From NCBI RefSeq assembly GCF_000024025.1, contig NC_013131.1, forward strand, positions 10,272,229-10,336,228: a stretch of 64,000 nucleotides of DNA, in the 5' to 3' direction. The translations under genes were made by a program, and so were the position numbers. Positions 33,524-41,950 of the stretch are shown piece by piece. The DNA is from Catenulispora acidiphila DSM 44928 (GTDB taxonomy: Bacteria > Actinomycetota > Actinomycetes > Streptomycetales > Catenulisporaceae). How positions within the stretch are numbered: position 1 is the stretch's first letter; each line of letters starts with the position of its first letter. The notes beneath the pieces are model-generated. The model had not been told where the DNA came from, did no database searches, and worked only from the letters and a program-made list of their open reading frames with translations.

Positions 33524-34891
33524 ATGACTGATTCCGCCCCAGCTCCCTCCCCCACCTCCGAAAGCGCAGGCGACTCCGTCTGGCGGGTCGTCGGCGCCTC
33601 CATGGTCGGCACCACACTGGAGTGGTACGACTTCTTCCTCTACGGCACCGCGGCCGCCGTGGTCTTCCCGAAGGTCTTCTTCGTCAAGAGCGATCCGCTC
33701 ACTGCGACGCTGCTGTCCTTCCTCACCTACGCCCTGGGCTTCGCGGCCCGGCCGATCGGCGGCGTGGTCTTCGGCCACATCGGCGACCGCGCCGGCCGCA
33801 AGAAGACGCTGATGGCCAGCCTGGTCATCATGGGGATCGCCACGACCGGCATGGCCTTCGTCCCGGGCTACTCCTCGATCGGCGTCTGGGCGCCGGTCCT
33901 GCTCACCTCGCTGCGCATGGTGCAGGGCTTCGCGCTCGGCGGCGAGTGGGGCGGCTCGGTGCTGATCGTCGCCGAGCGGGACAAGACCCGGCGCGGGTTC
34001 TGGGCCTCCTGGCCGCAGGCCGGGGCGCCGCTCGGCTTGGTGCTGGGGACCGGTGTGATCATCCTGCTGTCCCAGAACATGAGCGAGAAGTCGTTCCTGG
34101 ACTGGGGCTGGCGGGTGGCCTTCGGCCTGTCGGCGATCCTGCTGGTGGTCGGCTTCTGGGTCCGCAGGTCGCTCAACGAGACCGAGGCGTTCCGGGCCGC
34201 TCAGGCGAAGAAGGACAGCGCCCCGCCGAAGCTCCCGGTCCTGGAGGTGTTCCGCACCTCTTGGCGCGAGATCCTCATCGCTTTCGGCAGCCGCATGGCC
34301 GAGAACATCTCCTTCTACCTGGTCGCCACCTTCTCGGTCACCTGGATCACCCAGCACCTGAAGCTGTCGAAGTCCTTCGGGCTGGACGCGGTGATGGTCG
34401 GCGCGGCGGTCGAGACGGTCCTGATCCCGCTGTTCGGGATGCTCTCGGACCGGATCGGGCGGCGGCCGGTGTATCTGGCCGGGGCGATCGGGATCGGGAT
34501 ATGGACGCCGATCTTCTTCGCGCTCGTCGATCAGAAGTCGTATCCGCTCGCCGTGCTCGCGGTCACCGTCGCCCTGGCCTTCCACGGTCTGATGTACGGC
34601 CCGCAGGCCGCCTTCTTCGCCGAGATGTTCCCGACCGGGGTCCGCTACTCCGGCGCCTCGATCGGCTACCAGGTGGCCTCGATCGCGGCCGGCGCCCCGG
34701 CGCCGCTGATCGCGGTGGCGATCCTGCAGCACAACGGCGGCAAGACCTCCGCGTGGCTCACGCTGTACATGGGGCTGGCGGCCGTGGCCACCATCGTCGC
34801 CCTGTACTTCGCGCGCGAGACGCGGTCGGTCTCGATGTCCGGCCAGAGCTCAGCCGAGCCCGCCGAAGAACTCCACGACGTCGCGCACTAG
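33524..34891 (+). CDS. MFS transporter, metabolite:H+ symporter (MHS) family
   Basis: 455 residues with 12 hydrophobic segments. TTLEWYDFFLYGTAA in TM1, ARPIGGVVFGHIGDRAGRKK and GFALGGEWGGSVL are signatures of the MHS/ShiA-KgtP group, which import organic acids, shikimate, proline-betaine and similar metabolites. The ATG at 33524 is preferred (MTDSAPAP) as a leaderless start. Its 3' end overlaps the convergent epoxide hydrolase by 42 bases. Confidence 0.88.
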   Translation: MTDSAPAPSPTSESAGDSVWRVVGASMVGTTLEWYDFFLYGTAAAVVFPKVFFVKSDPLTATLLSFLTYALGFAARPIGGVVFGHIGDRAGRKKTLMASLVIMGIATTGMAFVPGYSSIGVWAPVLLTSLRMVQGFALGGEWGGSVLIVAERDKTRRGFWASWPQAGAPLGLVLGTGVIILLSQNMSEKSFLDWGWRVAFGLSAILLVVGFWVRRSLNETEAFRAAQAKKDSAPPKLPVLEVFRTSWREILIAFGSRMAENISFYLVATFSVTWITQHLKLSKSFGLDAVMVGAAVETVLIPLFGMLSDRIGRRPVYLAGAIGIGIWTPIFFALVDQKSYPLAVLAVTVALAFHGLMYGPQAAFFAEMFPTGVRYSGASIGYQVASIAAGAPAPLIAVAILQHNGGKTSAWLTLYMGLAAVATIVALYFARETRSVSMSGQSSAEPAEELHDVAH

Positions 34892-35953
34892 CACCTCGGG
34901 AGCCTGGTGCGCGGCGTAGTGGCCGGGCGTCTCGTACACGTTCCACCGCACGATGTTCGCGTGGTCGCGCTCGGCGAAGCGGCGGATGCCGAAGAAGTCG
35001 TTCGCCGAGCCGGCCAGCGCGGTGGGCACCGTGGTCGGGCCCTCGGGGCGCTCGGTGTCCAGAGCCATCTCGCGATAGAAGCGCAGGGCTGAGCCGGCGG
35101 TGCCGGTGAACCAGTAGGTGGCGACGTTGGCCAGGATGAAGTCGTCGTCGAGGTTCTCCGGCAGCAGCTGGATGTTCCAGCCGAGCAAGCCGACCGGCGA
35201 GTCAGACAGCGCGTGCGCCAGGGTCTGCGGCTGCTGGGTCTGCACCTGGTTGAAGGAGCCCATGTTCTCCCAGAACCATTGCAGGGTCTCGATGGCCTGC
35301 TTCTCCTCGGGGGTCATGTCGGTCAGCTCGGCCGGGTCGCCGGAGGGGAACGAGAACAGCTGCGTGACGTGGACGCCGACGCAGTGCTCCGGGTCGAGGC
35401 GGCCGACCTCGGGGGAGATCATCGAACCGCCGTCGTTGCCGACCGCGCCGTAGCGCCGGTAGCCCAGGCGCGCCATCAGCTCGACCCAGGCGCGGGCCGT
35501 GTGGTGCAGGTTCCAGCCCTGCGCGGTCGTCGGGCCGGCGAAGCCGTATCCCGGGATCGAGGGGATCACCAGGTCGTAGCCGGCGGCGGTCAGCGGCTCG
35601 ATCACGTCCAGGTACTCGGCCTGGGAGCCCGGCCAGCCGTGGGTGAGCAGCAGCGCCGTGCCGTTCGGGGCGTCCGCCTTCACGTGCAGGAAGTGGATGT
35701 CCTGGCCGTCGATCTCGGTCAGGAACTGCGGGTGGGCGTTCAGCCGCGCCTCGAAGGCGCGCCAGTCGAAGCCGTCGCGCCAGTACTCGGCCAGCCGCCG
35801 GACCCGGGAGAGCGCGGTGCCGTACTCGCCGTCGGCGCCGTCGAGGACCGAGGTCCAGCGGGTCTGCTCCAGCCGCCGACGCAGGTCGTCGAGGTCGGCC
35901 TGGGGGATCTCGACGCGGTACGGACGGATCGCGGTGCTCTGCTGCTGGGTCAT
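34850..35953 (-). CDS. Epoxide hydrolase with EHN N-terminal domain
   Basis: 367 residues. The N-terminal EHN domain (PYRVEIPQADLDDLRRRLEQ) precedes an alpha/beta-hydrolase core with HGWPGSQ (oxyanion hole), nucleophile Asp in GAVGNDGGS, and a C-terminal His in ETPGHYAAHQAPE. By family it opens epoxides via an ester intermediate. It is divergent from a TetR gene with two operator-like repeats between them. Confidence 0.88.
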   Translation of the reverse strand: MTQQQSTAIRPYRVEIPQADLDDLRRRLEQTRWTSVLDGADGEYGTALSRVRRLAEYWRDGFDWRAFEARLNAHPQFLTEIDGQDIHFLHVKADAPNGTALLLTHGWPGSQAEYLDVIEPLTAAGYDLVIPSIPGYGFAGPTTAQGWNLHHTARAWVELMARLGYRRYGAVGNDGGSMISPEVGRLDPEHCVGVHVTQLFSFPSGDPAELTDMTPEEKQAIETLQWFWENMGSFNQVQTQQPQTLAHALSDSPVGLLGWNIQLLPENLDDDFILANVATYWFTGTAGSALRFYREMALDTERPEGPTTVPTALAGSANDFFGIRRFAERDHANIVRWNVYETPGHYAAHQAPEVLVRDVVEFFGGLG

Positions 35954-35969
35954 GGGTGCTCCTCGAATT

Positions 35970-36028
35970 GGAACGGAATCCCTCGTTCCGTTCTGAGGTC
36001 GACTCTACCGGAACAAAGCATTCCGTTC
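35970..36028. promoter_or_regulatory. Two TetR operators GAACGGAA-N7-TTCCGTTC
   Basis: The first site (35970-35992) is a perfect 8-bp inverted repeat with a 7-base spacer. The second (36006-36028) has a perfect right arm and 6/8 in the left arm. Centres are 36 bases apart, between the epoxide hydrolase and the TetR gene. A third copy lies at 28912. Confidence 0.7.
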
Positions 36029-36046
36029 AAGTGTTAGCCTGGAGCC

Positions 36047-36715
36047 ATGACCACCCCCACCCCGCCGCGCACCGCGCCCCGCACCGGACCGCTGTCCGGC
36101 CGCAAGGCCCAGGCCAACCGCAACGACGAGGCGATCCTGCGCGCCGCGCGCGAGGTCTTCGTCGCCGATCCGTCCGCGCCGATCTCCGCCGTCGCCAAGG
36201 CGGCCGGTGTCGGGATCAGCGCTCTGTATCGAAGGTACGAGAGCAAGGAGGTGCTGCTGCAGACGCTCTGCGCGGACGGCCTGGCGACGTACATCGAGTG
36301 TGCCGAGGCGGCGCTGGCCTCCGACGCACCGCCGTGGGAGACGTTCACGGACTTCGTGCGCGCCGTGATCGACGCCGACGTGCACGCGCTGACCGTGAAC
36401 CTCGCCGGGACCTTCACGCCGACCGAGGAGATGTTCGGCCAGTCCGTGCGCGCCGTGGAACTGGCCGACGCGATCCTGAAGCAGGCGCACGAGGCCGGCG
36501 CGGTCCGTCCCGACTTCGCCCTCACCGACATCGCCATGCTGCTGGAGCAGCTGACGGCGGTCACCGGCCCGGGTCCGGAGCGGACCAGGGAGCTGCGACA
36601 CCGCTACCTGGCGCTGCACTTCGACGCGCTGCGGGCGCACACGGCGCACTCAGGGCTGCCGGGCCCGCCGCCGAGCGAGGAGGAACTCGGCGCCCGCTGG
36701 ATCCCGAAGGGGTGA
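36047..36715 (+). CDS. TetR family regulator
   Basis: 222 residues. HTH NDEAILRAAREVFV...ISAVAKAAGVGISALYRRYESK is clear; the C-terminal domain is of unknown specificity. It is divergent from the epoxide hydrolase and flanked by the two operators at 35970-36028, so it very likely represses both. A similar operator at 28912 suggests it also acts on the isomerase/NAT promoter. Confidence 0.88.
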   Translation: MTTPTPPRTAPRTGPLSGRKAQANRNDEAILRAAREVFVADPSAPISAVAKAAGVGISALYRRYESKEVLLQTLCADGLATYIECAEAALASDAPPWETFTDFVRAVIDADVHALTVNLAGTFTPTEEMFGQSVRAVELADAILKQAHEAGAVRPDFALTDIAMLLEQLTAVTGPGPERTRELRHRYLALHFDALRAHTAHSGLPGPPPSEEELGARWIPKG

Positions 36716-36732
36716 GGCGACGGGTCCGGGGC

Positions 36733-36761
36733 GGAATCTGCTACATCTTGTAACAGATTCC
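36733..36761. promoter_or_regulatory. 29-base pseudo-palindrome upstream of DUF347 gene
   Basis: GGAATCTG (36733-36740) and CAGATTCC (36754-36761) are perfect inverted arms. The 13-base centre also contains TAC/GTA symmetry. It lies 17 bases after the TetR stop and 47 bases before the next ATG. It may be an operator or a weak terminator. Confidence 0.45.
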
Positions 36762-36807
36762 CGACAACCCGGGTCGGCGGGCTCCGCGTCTGGAAAGATC
36801 TGCGGCT

Positions 36808-37608
36808 ATGACGACCGAACTGACCGGGCGGAGCTCGACCGGCTCGGCCCGCCGCGGCCTGGCGTCGGCCACCGCCGCGAGCAAGGTCCCCGAGGTCACG
36901 CTGATCTTCTGGATCACGAAAATCCTCACCACCGGGATGGGCGAGACGACCTCGGACTTCCTGAACCAGAAGTGGGACCCGAAGATCATGGTCTCGCTGT
37001 CCGGGCTGGTGCTGGCCGGGGTGATCTGGGCGCAGTTCCGGGCGCCGCGGTACTCGGCGTGGATGTACTGGTCGGCGGTCGTCATGGTGAGCGTGTTCGG
37101 CACCATGTGCGCCGACGTGCTCCACGTCGCCTTCGGCGTCCCCTACGCGGTGTCGACCGCCTTCTTCGCGGTCGCGCTCGCCGCGATCTTCGTCCTCTGG
37201 TACCGGATCGAGGGCACGCTGTCGATCCACAGCATCACCACGCCGCGCCGCGAGCTGTTCTACTGGCTCACCGTCGTGACCACCTTCGCGCTGGGCACCG
37301 CCGTCGGCGACCTGACCGCCACGACGCTGAAGCTGGGGTACTTCTCCTCCGGCGTGATGTTCGCGGTGTTGTTCGCGGTGCCCGCGGTGGCGTACAAGTT
37401 CGGGCTGAACGGGATCGTCGCGTTCTGGTTCGCCTACGTCGTGACCCGGCCGTTCGGCGCGTCCTTCGCCGACTGGATGGGCGTCTCGGCCAAGCGCGGC
37501 GGCCTGGCGTGGGGGACCGGGCCGGTCAGCCTGGTGCTGCTCGCGATCATCGTGGCGCTGGTCGCGGTGCTCGCGGTGACGAAGATGGACGTCGCCCGGC
37601 AGGACTGA
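36808..37608 (+). CDS. DUF347 (COG4705-like) integral membrane protein
   Basis: 266 residues with about eight hydrophobic segments. Two DUF347-type repeats are visible: KVPEVTLIFWITKILTTGMGETTSDF and the second-half TTFALGTAVGDLTATTLKLG. The function is unproven; some homologues are annotated as membrane-anchored proteins linked to metal or stress responses. The ATG is probably near the transcription start. No co-transcribed partner is evident. Confidence 0.8.
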   Translation: MTTELTGRSSTGSARRGLASATAASKVPEVTLIFWITKILTTGMGETTSDFLNQKWDPKIMVSLSGLVLAGVIWAQFRAPRYSAWMYWSAVVMVSVFGTMCADVLHVAFGVPYAVSTAFFAVALAAIFVLWYRIEGTLSIHSITTPRRELFYWLTVVTTFALGTAVGDLTATTLKLGYFSSGVMFAVLFAVPAVAYKFGLNGIVAFWFAYVVTRPFGASFADWMGVSAKRGGLAWGTGPVSLVLLAIIVALVAVLAVTKMDVARQD

Positions 37609-37687
37609 CCCCCTACCCCGGTACTGCACGGAGCTTGGCTCCCCGGTGTGACGTGCGGCGGCGGCCCGCGGGACTACCGTCATCGGC

Positions 37688-39055
37688 ATGACTTCTGTGC
37701 CGGGGGCACCACAGAGACAGAGACAGACACCGCGCGGGGGCGTGGACGGACTCGGCTTCAGCCGGACCGAGCTGCTGACAGTGGTGGCAACGGTGTGCGG
37801 GCTGATCCTGTTCGGATACGCCGACCTGCACGTACGCTTCGACGAGGCGCACGGCGTCTGGCGCCGCGGCGCCGAGGACTCGTATGTGTGGCTCTTCGCC
37901 ATCCTGCGCGCGCTGCCGATCCTGTGGTGCCGCCGGCATCCGCTCATCGCCTTCACCGCGACGCTCGCCGGGTCCGCCCTCGCCGGCGCTGCCCTGGCCT
38001 CGGTGGTCGGGGCGCCGCTGCCCTGGTCGGTCTGGCCGTGGTCGCCGTCGAGCCAGCTGTGTGTGCTGACGGCGCTGGTGGTCGCGGGCTGGGAGGTCGG
38101 GCGGCGGCGGAGCATGGAGATGGCCACGGCGTACTTCCTGCTCACGCTGTTCCTGCAAACCCTCCGCCCCGGGTACGGCTTCGTCCTGAGCATCGGGTCG
38201 GTCATCGGCGGATCGGCGCTCGCGGTCGGCTGCCTGGAGCTGCTGCACGACCGGCGCGACGCGCGGCAGGCGCTGGCGGTCCAGGAGGAGCTCACCGAGG
38301 CCGAGCGCGAGCGGCGCGCGCTGCTGGAGGAACGCGCTCGCATAGGCCGGGAGCTCCACGATGTGGTGGCGCACCACATGTCGCTGCTCGCCGTCCAGGC
38401 CGAGACCGCGCCGTTCCGGATCACCGGTCAGAGCCCTGAGGCCGAGGCGGAGTTCCTCTCGATCGCCTCGGTGTCCCGCGAGGCGCTGAACGACATGCGC
38501 AAGCTGCTCGGTCTGCTGCGCGCGGACTCGGCGGAGGCCGAGACCGCGCCGCAGCCGCGGCTGGCCGACGTGCCGGCGCTGGTCCGGGAGGCCGGGGCGG
38601 AACTGGAGACGGTCGGCGACCTGGCGGAGGTACCGCCGCTGATCGGGGTGACGGCGTACCGGGTGGTCCAGGAGTCGTTGTCGAACGCGCGGCGGCACGC
38701 GCGGGGCGCCGAGGTCTCGGTGCGGATCGCGCGGACCGGCGAGGAGGTGCGGATCGAGGTGCGGAACGGGCCTTCGGCGGGGGACGCGCAGCAGGTCGCT
38801 GATAATGCGCTCGAGGATGAGCGTAAGGACGAGCCCGGCGACGAGTCTGATTCCGGGAGCGATTCCGAAACCACTACCGAGGCAGCGCCCGAATCCGCCG
38901 CCGCATCCGACCAGGACCCCGAACCGGCCGCGGGCCAGGGCATCATCGGGATGCGCGAACGCGTCCTGCTGGTCCACGGCGACCTCGAGACCGGCCCGAC
39001 CGCGAACGGCGGCTTCGCCGTCACCGCGGTCCTCCCGCTGGAGAGCGACGCGTGA
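37688..39055 (+). CDS. Sensor histidine kinase, NarL-type (HisKA_3), with acidic insertion
   Basis: 455 residues. Four to six hydrophobic segments lie in the first ~200 residues, followed by HisKA_3 dimerisation with the phospho-acceptor His in RIGRELHDVVAHHM and an HATPase domain (N-box ESLSNARRHARGAEV). Between the ATPase N- and G-boxes lies a ~54-residue acidic, Ser-rich insertion (about 362-415) before GIIGMRERV. Its 3' end overlaps the response regulator by 4 bases. The signal is unknown. Confidence 0.88.
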   Translation: MTSVPGAPQRQRQTPRGGVDGLGFSRTELLTVVATVCGLILFGYADLHVRFDEAHGVWRRGAEDSYVWLFAILRALPILWCRRHPLIAFTATLAGSALAGAALASVVGAPLPWSVWPWSPSSQLCVLTALVVAGWEVGRRRSMEMATAYFLLTLFLQTLRPGYGFVLSIGSVIGGSALAVGCLELLHDRRDARQALAVQEELTEAERERRALLEERARIGRELHDVVAHHMSLLAVQAETAPFRITGQSPEAEAEFLSIASVSREALNDMRKLLGLLRADSAEAETAPQPRLADVPALVREAGAELETVGDLAEVPPLIGVTAYRVVQESLSNARRHARGAEVSVRIARTGEEVRIEVRNGPSAGDAQQVADNALEDERKDEPGDESDSGSDSETTTEAAPESAAASDQDPEPAAGQGIIGMRERVLLVHGDLETGPTANGGFAVTAVLPLESDA

Positions 39056-39717
39056 GCATCCGGGTCCTGATCGCCGACGACCAGGCGATGGTCCGTGCCG
39101 GGTTCGGCGCGCTGCTGGCGGCGCAGCCCGACATCGAGGTGGTCGGGGACGCCGCCGACGGCGCGCAGGCGCTCGCCGAGGCGGCCGCGCACCAGCCGGA
39201 CGTGGTGCTGATGGACGTGCGGATGCCGGTGATGGACGGCCTGGAGGCCGCGCGGCGCATCCTCGCCGGCGCCCCCGAGCGGCCCAGGATCCTGATGCTG
39301 ACCACGTTCGACCTCGACGACTACGTCTACGCCGCGCTGCGCGCCGGCGCCAGCGGCTTCCTGCTCAAGGACGCCCCGGCGGCGGAGCTGGTCCATGCCG
39401 TCCGGGTGGTCGCCGCCGGGGACGCGCTGCTGGCGCCGTCGGTGACCCGCCGGCTGATCGCGGACTTCGCCGCCCGGCGCCCCGCCGACCAGTCCGGACC
39501 GGTCGCCGTCGCGGCCCTGACCCCGCGCGAGCTCGACGTCCTGCGGCTGATCGCCCGCGGGCTGTCGAACCAGGAGATCGCCGGCGAGCTGGTGCTGGCC
39601 GAGCAGACGGTGAAGACGCACGTCTCGCGGATCCTGGCCAAGACCGGGCTGCGGGACCGGGCTCAGGCGGTGGTGCTGGCCTACGAATCGGGGCTGGTGA
39701 CGGCGAACAGCCGATGA
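39052..39717 (+). CDS. Response regulator, NarL/LuxR family
   Basis: 221 residues. The receiver domain has acidic pocket DD and phospho-acceptor Asp55 (VVLMDVRMP). The C-terminal LuxR HTH contains LTPRELDVLRLIARGLSNQEIAGELVL. Cognate partner of the overlapping kinase gene. The target genes cannot be read. Confidence 0.92.
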   Translation: MSIRVLIADDQAMVRAGFGALLAAQPDIEVVGDAADGAQALAEAAAHQPDVVLMDVRMPVMDGLEAARRILAGAPERPRILMLTTFDLDDYVYAALRAGASGFLLKDAPAAELVHAVRVVAAGDALLAPSVTRRLIADFAARRPADQSGPVAVAALTPRELDVLRLIARGLSNQEIAGELVLAEQTVKTHVSRILAKTGLRDRAQAVVLAYESGLVTANSR

Positions 39718-39819
39718 GTGCGCACTCGCGATGACCCCCTGCGCATCGGGTACGCACTCATCGGCCTTCGGCCAGCCCGGCGGCGTTCCCCGCCAGAACG
39801 TACCGCCGGGCCGGACGGT

Positions 39820-40311
39820 TCAGTCCTGCGCGCCGCCGGACAGATCCCACGGCCGAGCGGTCGCGCCGAGCCGGTTCCACAGGTTGATGAGCCCGATGTG
39901 CCAGACCAGTTCGGCCAGCTCGGTCTCGGAGAAGTGCGCCGCCGCCTCGTTCCACACCTCGTCGGACACCTCGCGGTCGGCGAGCCGGGTCACGGCCTCG
40001 GTCAGCGCCAGCGCGGCGCGCTCGCGGGCGGTGAAGTAGGGCGCCTCGCGCCACACCGCGACCAGGTTCAGGCGGCGCCAGGTGTCGCCGCCGGCGACCG
40101 CGTCGCGGGAGTGCATGTCCACGCAGTAGACACAGCCGTTGATCTGCGAGGCGCGCAGCTTCACCATCTCGCGCAGCGGCTTCTCCAGGCTGGTCTCGCC
40201 CGCGGCGCGCTCCAGGCCGTTCATGGCCTTGGCCATCGCCGGCACGAGGTCGTCGACGGCGAGGCGGACGGTGGGCTTCACGTATTCGATAACCTCAGTG
40301 TTCGTTGTCAT
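39820..40311 (-). CDS. Carboxymuconolactone decarboxylase/AhpD-like protein
   Basis: 163 residues with redox motif QINGCVYCVDMHSRDA. The start at 40311 (MTTNTEVIEYVKP) lies opposite the MocR gene, the usual arrangement of a MocR target. No TGTCACA promoter is seen here, unlike the two other CMD copies, so this one is probably under MocR rather than ECF41 control. Confidence 0.88.
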   Translation of the reverse strand: MTTNTEVIEYVKPTVRLAVDDLVPAMAKAMNGLERAAGETSLEKPLREMVKLRASQINGCVYCVDMHSRDAVAGGDTWRRLNLVAVWREAPYFTARERAALALTEAVTRLADREVSDEVWNEAAAHFSETELAELVWHIGLINLWNRLGATARPWDLSGGAQD

Positions 40312-40332
40312 GACTCTGACGGTACGCCGATT

Positions 40333-40378
40333 GTGGACCGCTGTTAGGATCCAATCCGATGGCTGAATATTGGTCCAC
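40333..40378. promoter_or_regulatory. MocR operator pair in divergent promoter
   Basis: GTGGACC (40333-40339) and GGTCCAC (40372-40378) are perfect inverted copies with centres 39 bases apart. The second overlaps the first codons of the MocR gene. The geometry is the same as at 25354-25401. Confidence 0.6.
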
Positions 40379-41837
40379 TTTGGATGTCGACCTGCACCTC
40401 GCGGTCGACCCGGCTTCCGGTCGCCGGGTCGGGCTGGAGCAGGCGCTGCGCGAGGCGATCCGGGACGGCCGGCTGGCCGCCGGGACCCGGCTGCCCTCGA
40501 CCCGGACGCTGGCAGCGGAGCTCGGGCTGGCGCGCGGGACGGTGTCCGCGGCGTATGACCAGCTGGTCGCCGAGGGGCATCTGGTCGCGGTGCGCGGTTC
40601 GGGGACGCATGTCGCCGACCTGGGATCCCGGGTCGGCGCACCGCTCCGGCCCTCCGCGGCGGGAGCTGCCTCCGCAGCCGAACCAGCAGGCAGCGAACGT
40701 CCCTGGACTCAACCTCTCGGCCTCAACCTGCGGCCGGGCTCCCCGGATCTGTCCTTCTTCCCCCGGGCCGCCTGGCTCCGCGCCGCTCGGCGAGCGCTGA
40801 ACGCCGCTCCGAACAACGCCTTCGGCTACGGCGATCCGCGCGGCCGGATCGAGCTGCGGCAGGCGCTGGCCGAGTACCTGGGCCGGGCGCGGGGCGTGCG
40901 CACCGACCCGGAGCGGATCGTGATCGTCTCGGGGGCGGTGCAAGGGCTGGCTCTGCTGGCGCAGGTGCTCGGCGGCGCCGTGGCCATGGAGAATCCGTAC
41001 ATACCGCTGTTCCACGAGGTGGTGCGGACCCACGGCGCGGAGGTCGTGCCGCTCCCCGTGGACGAGGACGGCGCCCGCGTCGATCTGCTCTCCCGGCGCG
41101 CCTTCGACGGCGTCGACACCGTGGTGGTCACCCCCAGCCACCAGTATCCGATCGGCTCGACGCTGCACCCGGCGCGCCGCCAGGCGCTGGTGGAGTGGGC
41201 TCGCGAGGGCCGCCGCCTGGTCGTCGAGGACGACTACGACGGCGAGTTCCGCTACGACCGGCAGCCGGTCGGCGCGCTGCAGGGCATGGCGCCGGACCGC
41301 ACGGTCTATCTCGGCACGGCCTCGAAGACCCTCGGTCCCGGAATCCGCCTGGCATGGATGGCGCTGCCCGAACACCTGGTCGGACCGCTCACCGAGGCCA
41401 AGCGGCACGCCGACCACCAGACCGAGTCGCTGGGCCAGCTGACCCTCGCGGAGTTCATCGCCTCCCACGACTACGACCGGCAGGTCCGCGCCGCGCGCCT
41501 GCGCTACCGGCGGCGCCGCGACCTGCTCGCCGAGCGGCTGCACCCCCGGGCCGGACGGCCGGCGGCCGGCTTCGCGCTCGGCGGCATCGCGGCCGGCCTG
41601 CACGCGCTGGTCCGGCTGGAACCGGCGGGGATGACCGAGGCCGAGGTGCTCCGGCGCGCCGCGGAGTCCGATCTGGACCTGGAAGGACTCGGCGACCTCT
41701 GGCACACGTCGCCGACGAACACCCATGCGAGCTCCGCCGCACGTCCGCAGGGCATCGTGGTGGGTTTCGGCAGTCCCACGGAAGCGGCTTACCCGCGGGC
41801 GCTGGACGCGTTGGTGCGGACACTTTCGTGGAGATGA
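40359..41837 (+). CDS. MocR/PdxR-type regulator: GntR HTH fused to aminotransferase domain
   Basis: 492 residues. The GntR HTH (LPSTRTLAAELGLARGTVSA) is joined by a Pro/Ala-rich linker (about 88-120) to a PLP aminotransferase fold. That domain has VVEDDYDGEFRYD and the lysine motif LGTASKTLGPGI. It starts MAEYWSTLDVDLHL, close to its paralogue at 25374. It probably controls the divergent AhpD-like gene and itself. Confidence 0.88.
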   Translation: MAEYWSTLDVDLHLAVDPASGRRVGLEQALREAIRDGRLAAGTRLPSTRTLAAELGLARGTVSAAYDQLVAEGHLVAVRGSGTHVADLGSRVGAPLRPSAAGAASAAEPAGSERPWTQPLGLNLRPGSPDLSFFPRAAWLRAARRALNAAPNNAFGYGDPRGRIELRQALAEYLGRARGVRTDPERIVIVSGAVQGLALLAQVLGGAVAMENPYIPLFHEVVRTHGAEVVPLPVDEDGARVDLLSRRAFDGVDTVVVTPSHQYPIGSTLHPARRQALVEWAREGRRLVVEDDYDGEFRYDRQPVGALQGMAPDRTVYLGTASKTLGPGIRLAWMALPEHLVGPLTEAKRHADHQTESLGQLTLAEFIASHDYDRQVRAARLRYRRRRDLLAERLHPRAGRPAAGFALGGIAAGLHALVRLEPAGMTEAEVLRRAAESDLDLEGLGDLWHTSPTNTHASSAARPQGIVVGFGSPTEAAYPRALDALVRTLSWR

Positions 41838-41950
41838 CTACTCATACGGTCTAATGGACATCGCACGATAGCCCGACCCGGCGTGCTGCGCAGGCGCTCC
41901 CTGCGTCACACTGGTCTCGGAACAGCACTGCCTTTTAAGAGGAGAAGCCC

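Noticed and set aside
36604-38424. Very long reverse-strand open frame opposite the TetR tail, DUF347 gene and kinase N-terminus
   Set aside because: Composition is His/Arg/Ser-rich without domain features. The plus-strand genes have clear membrane and TetR motifs, so it is a GC-rich antisense artefact.
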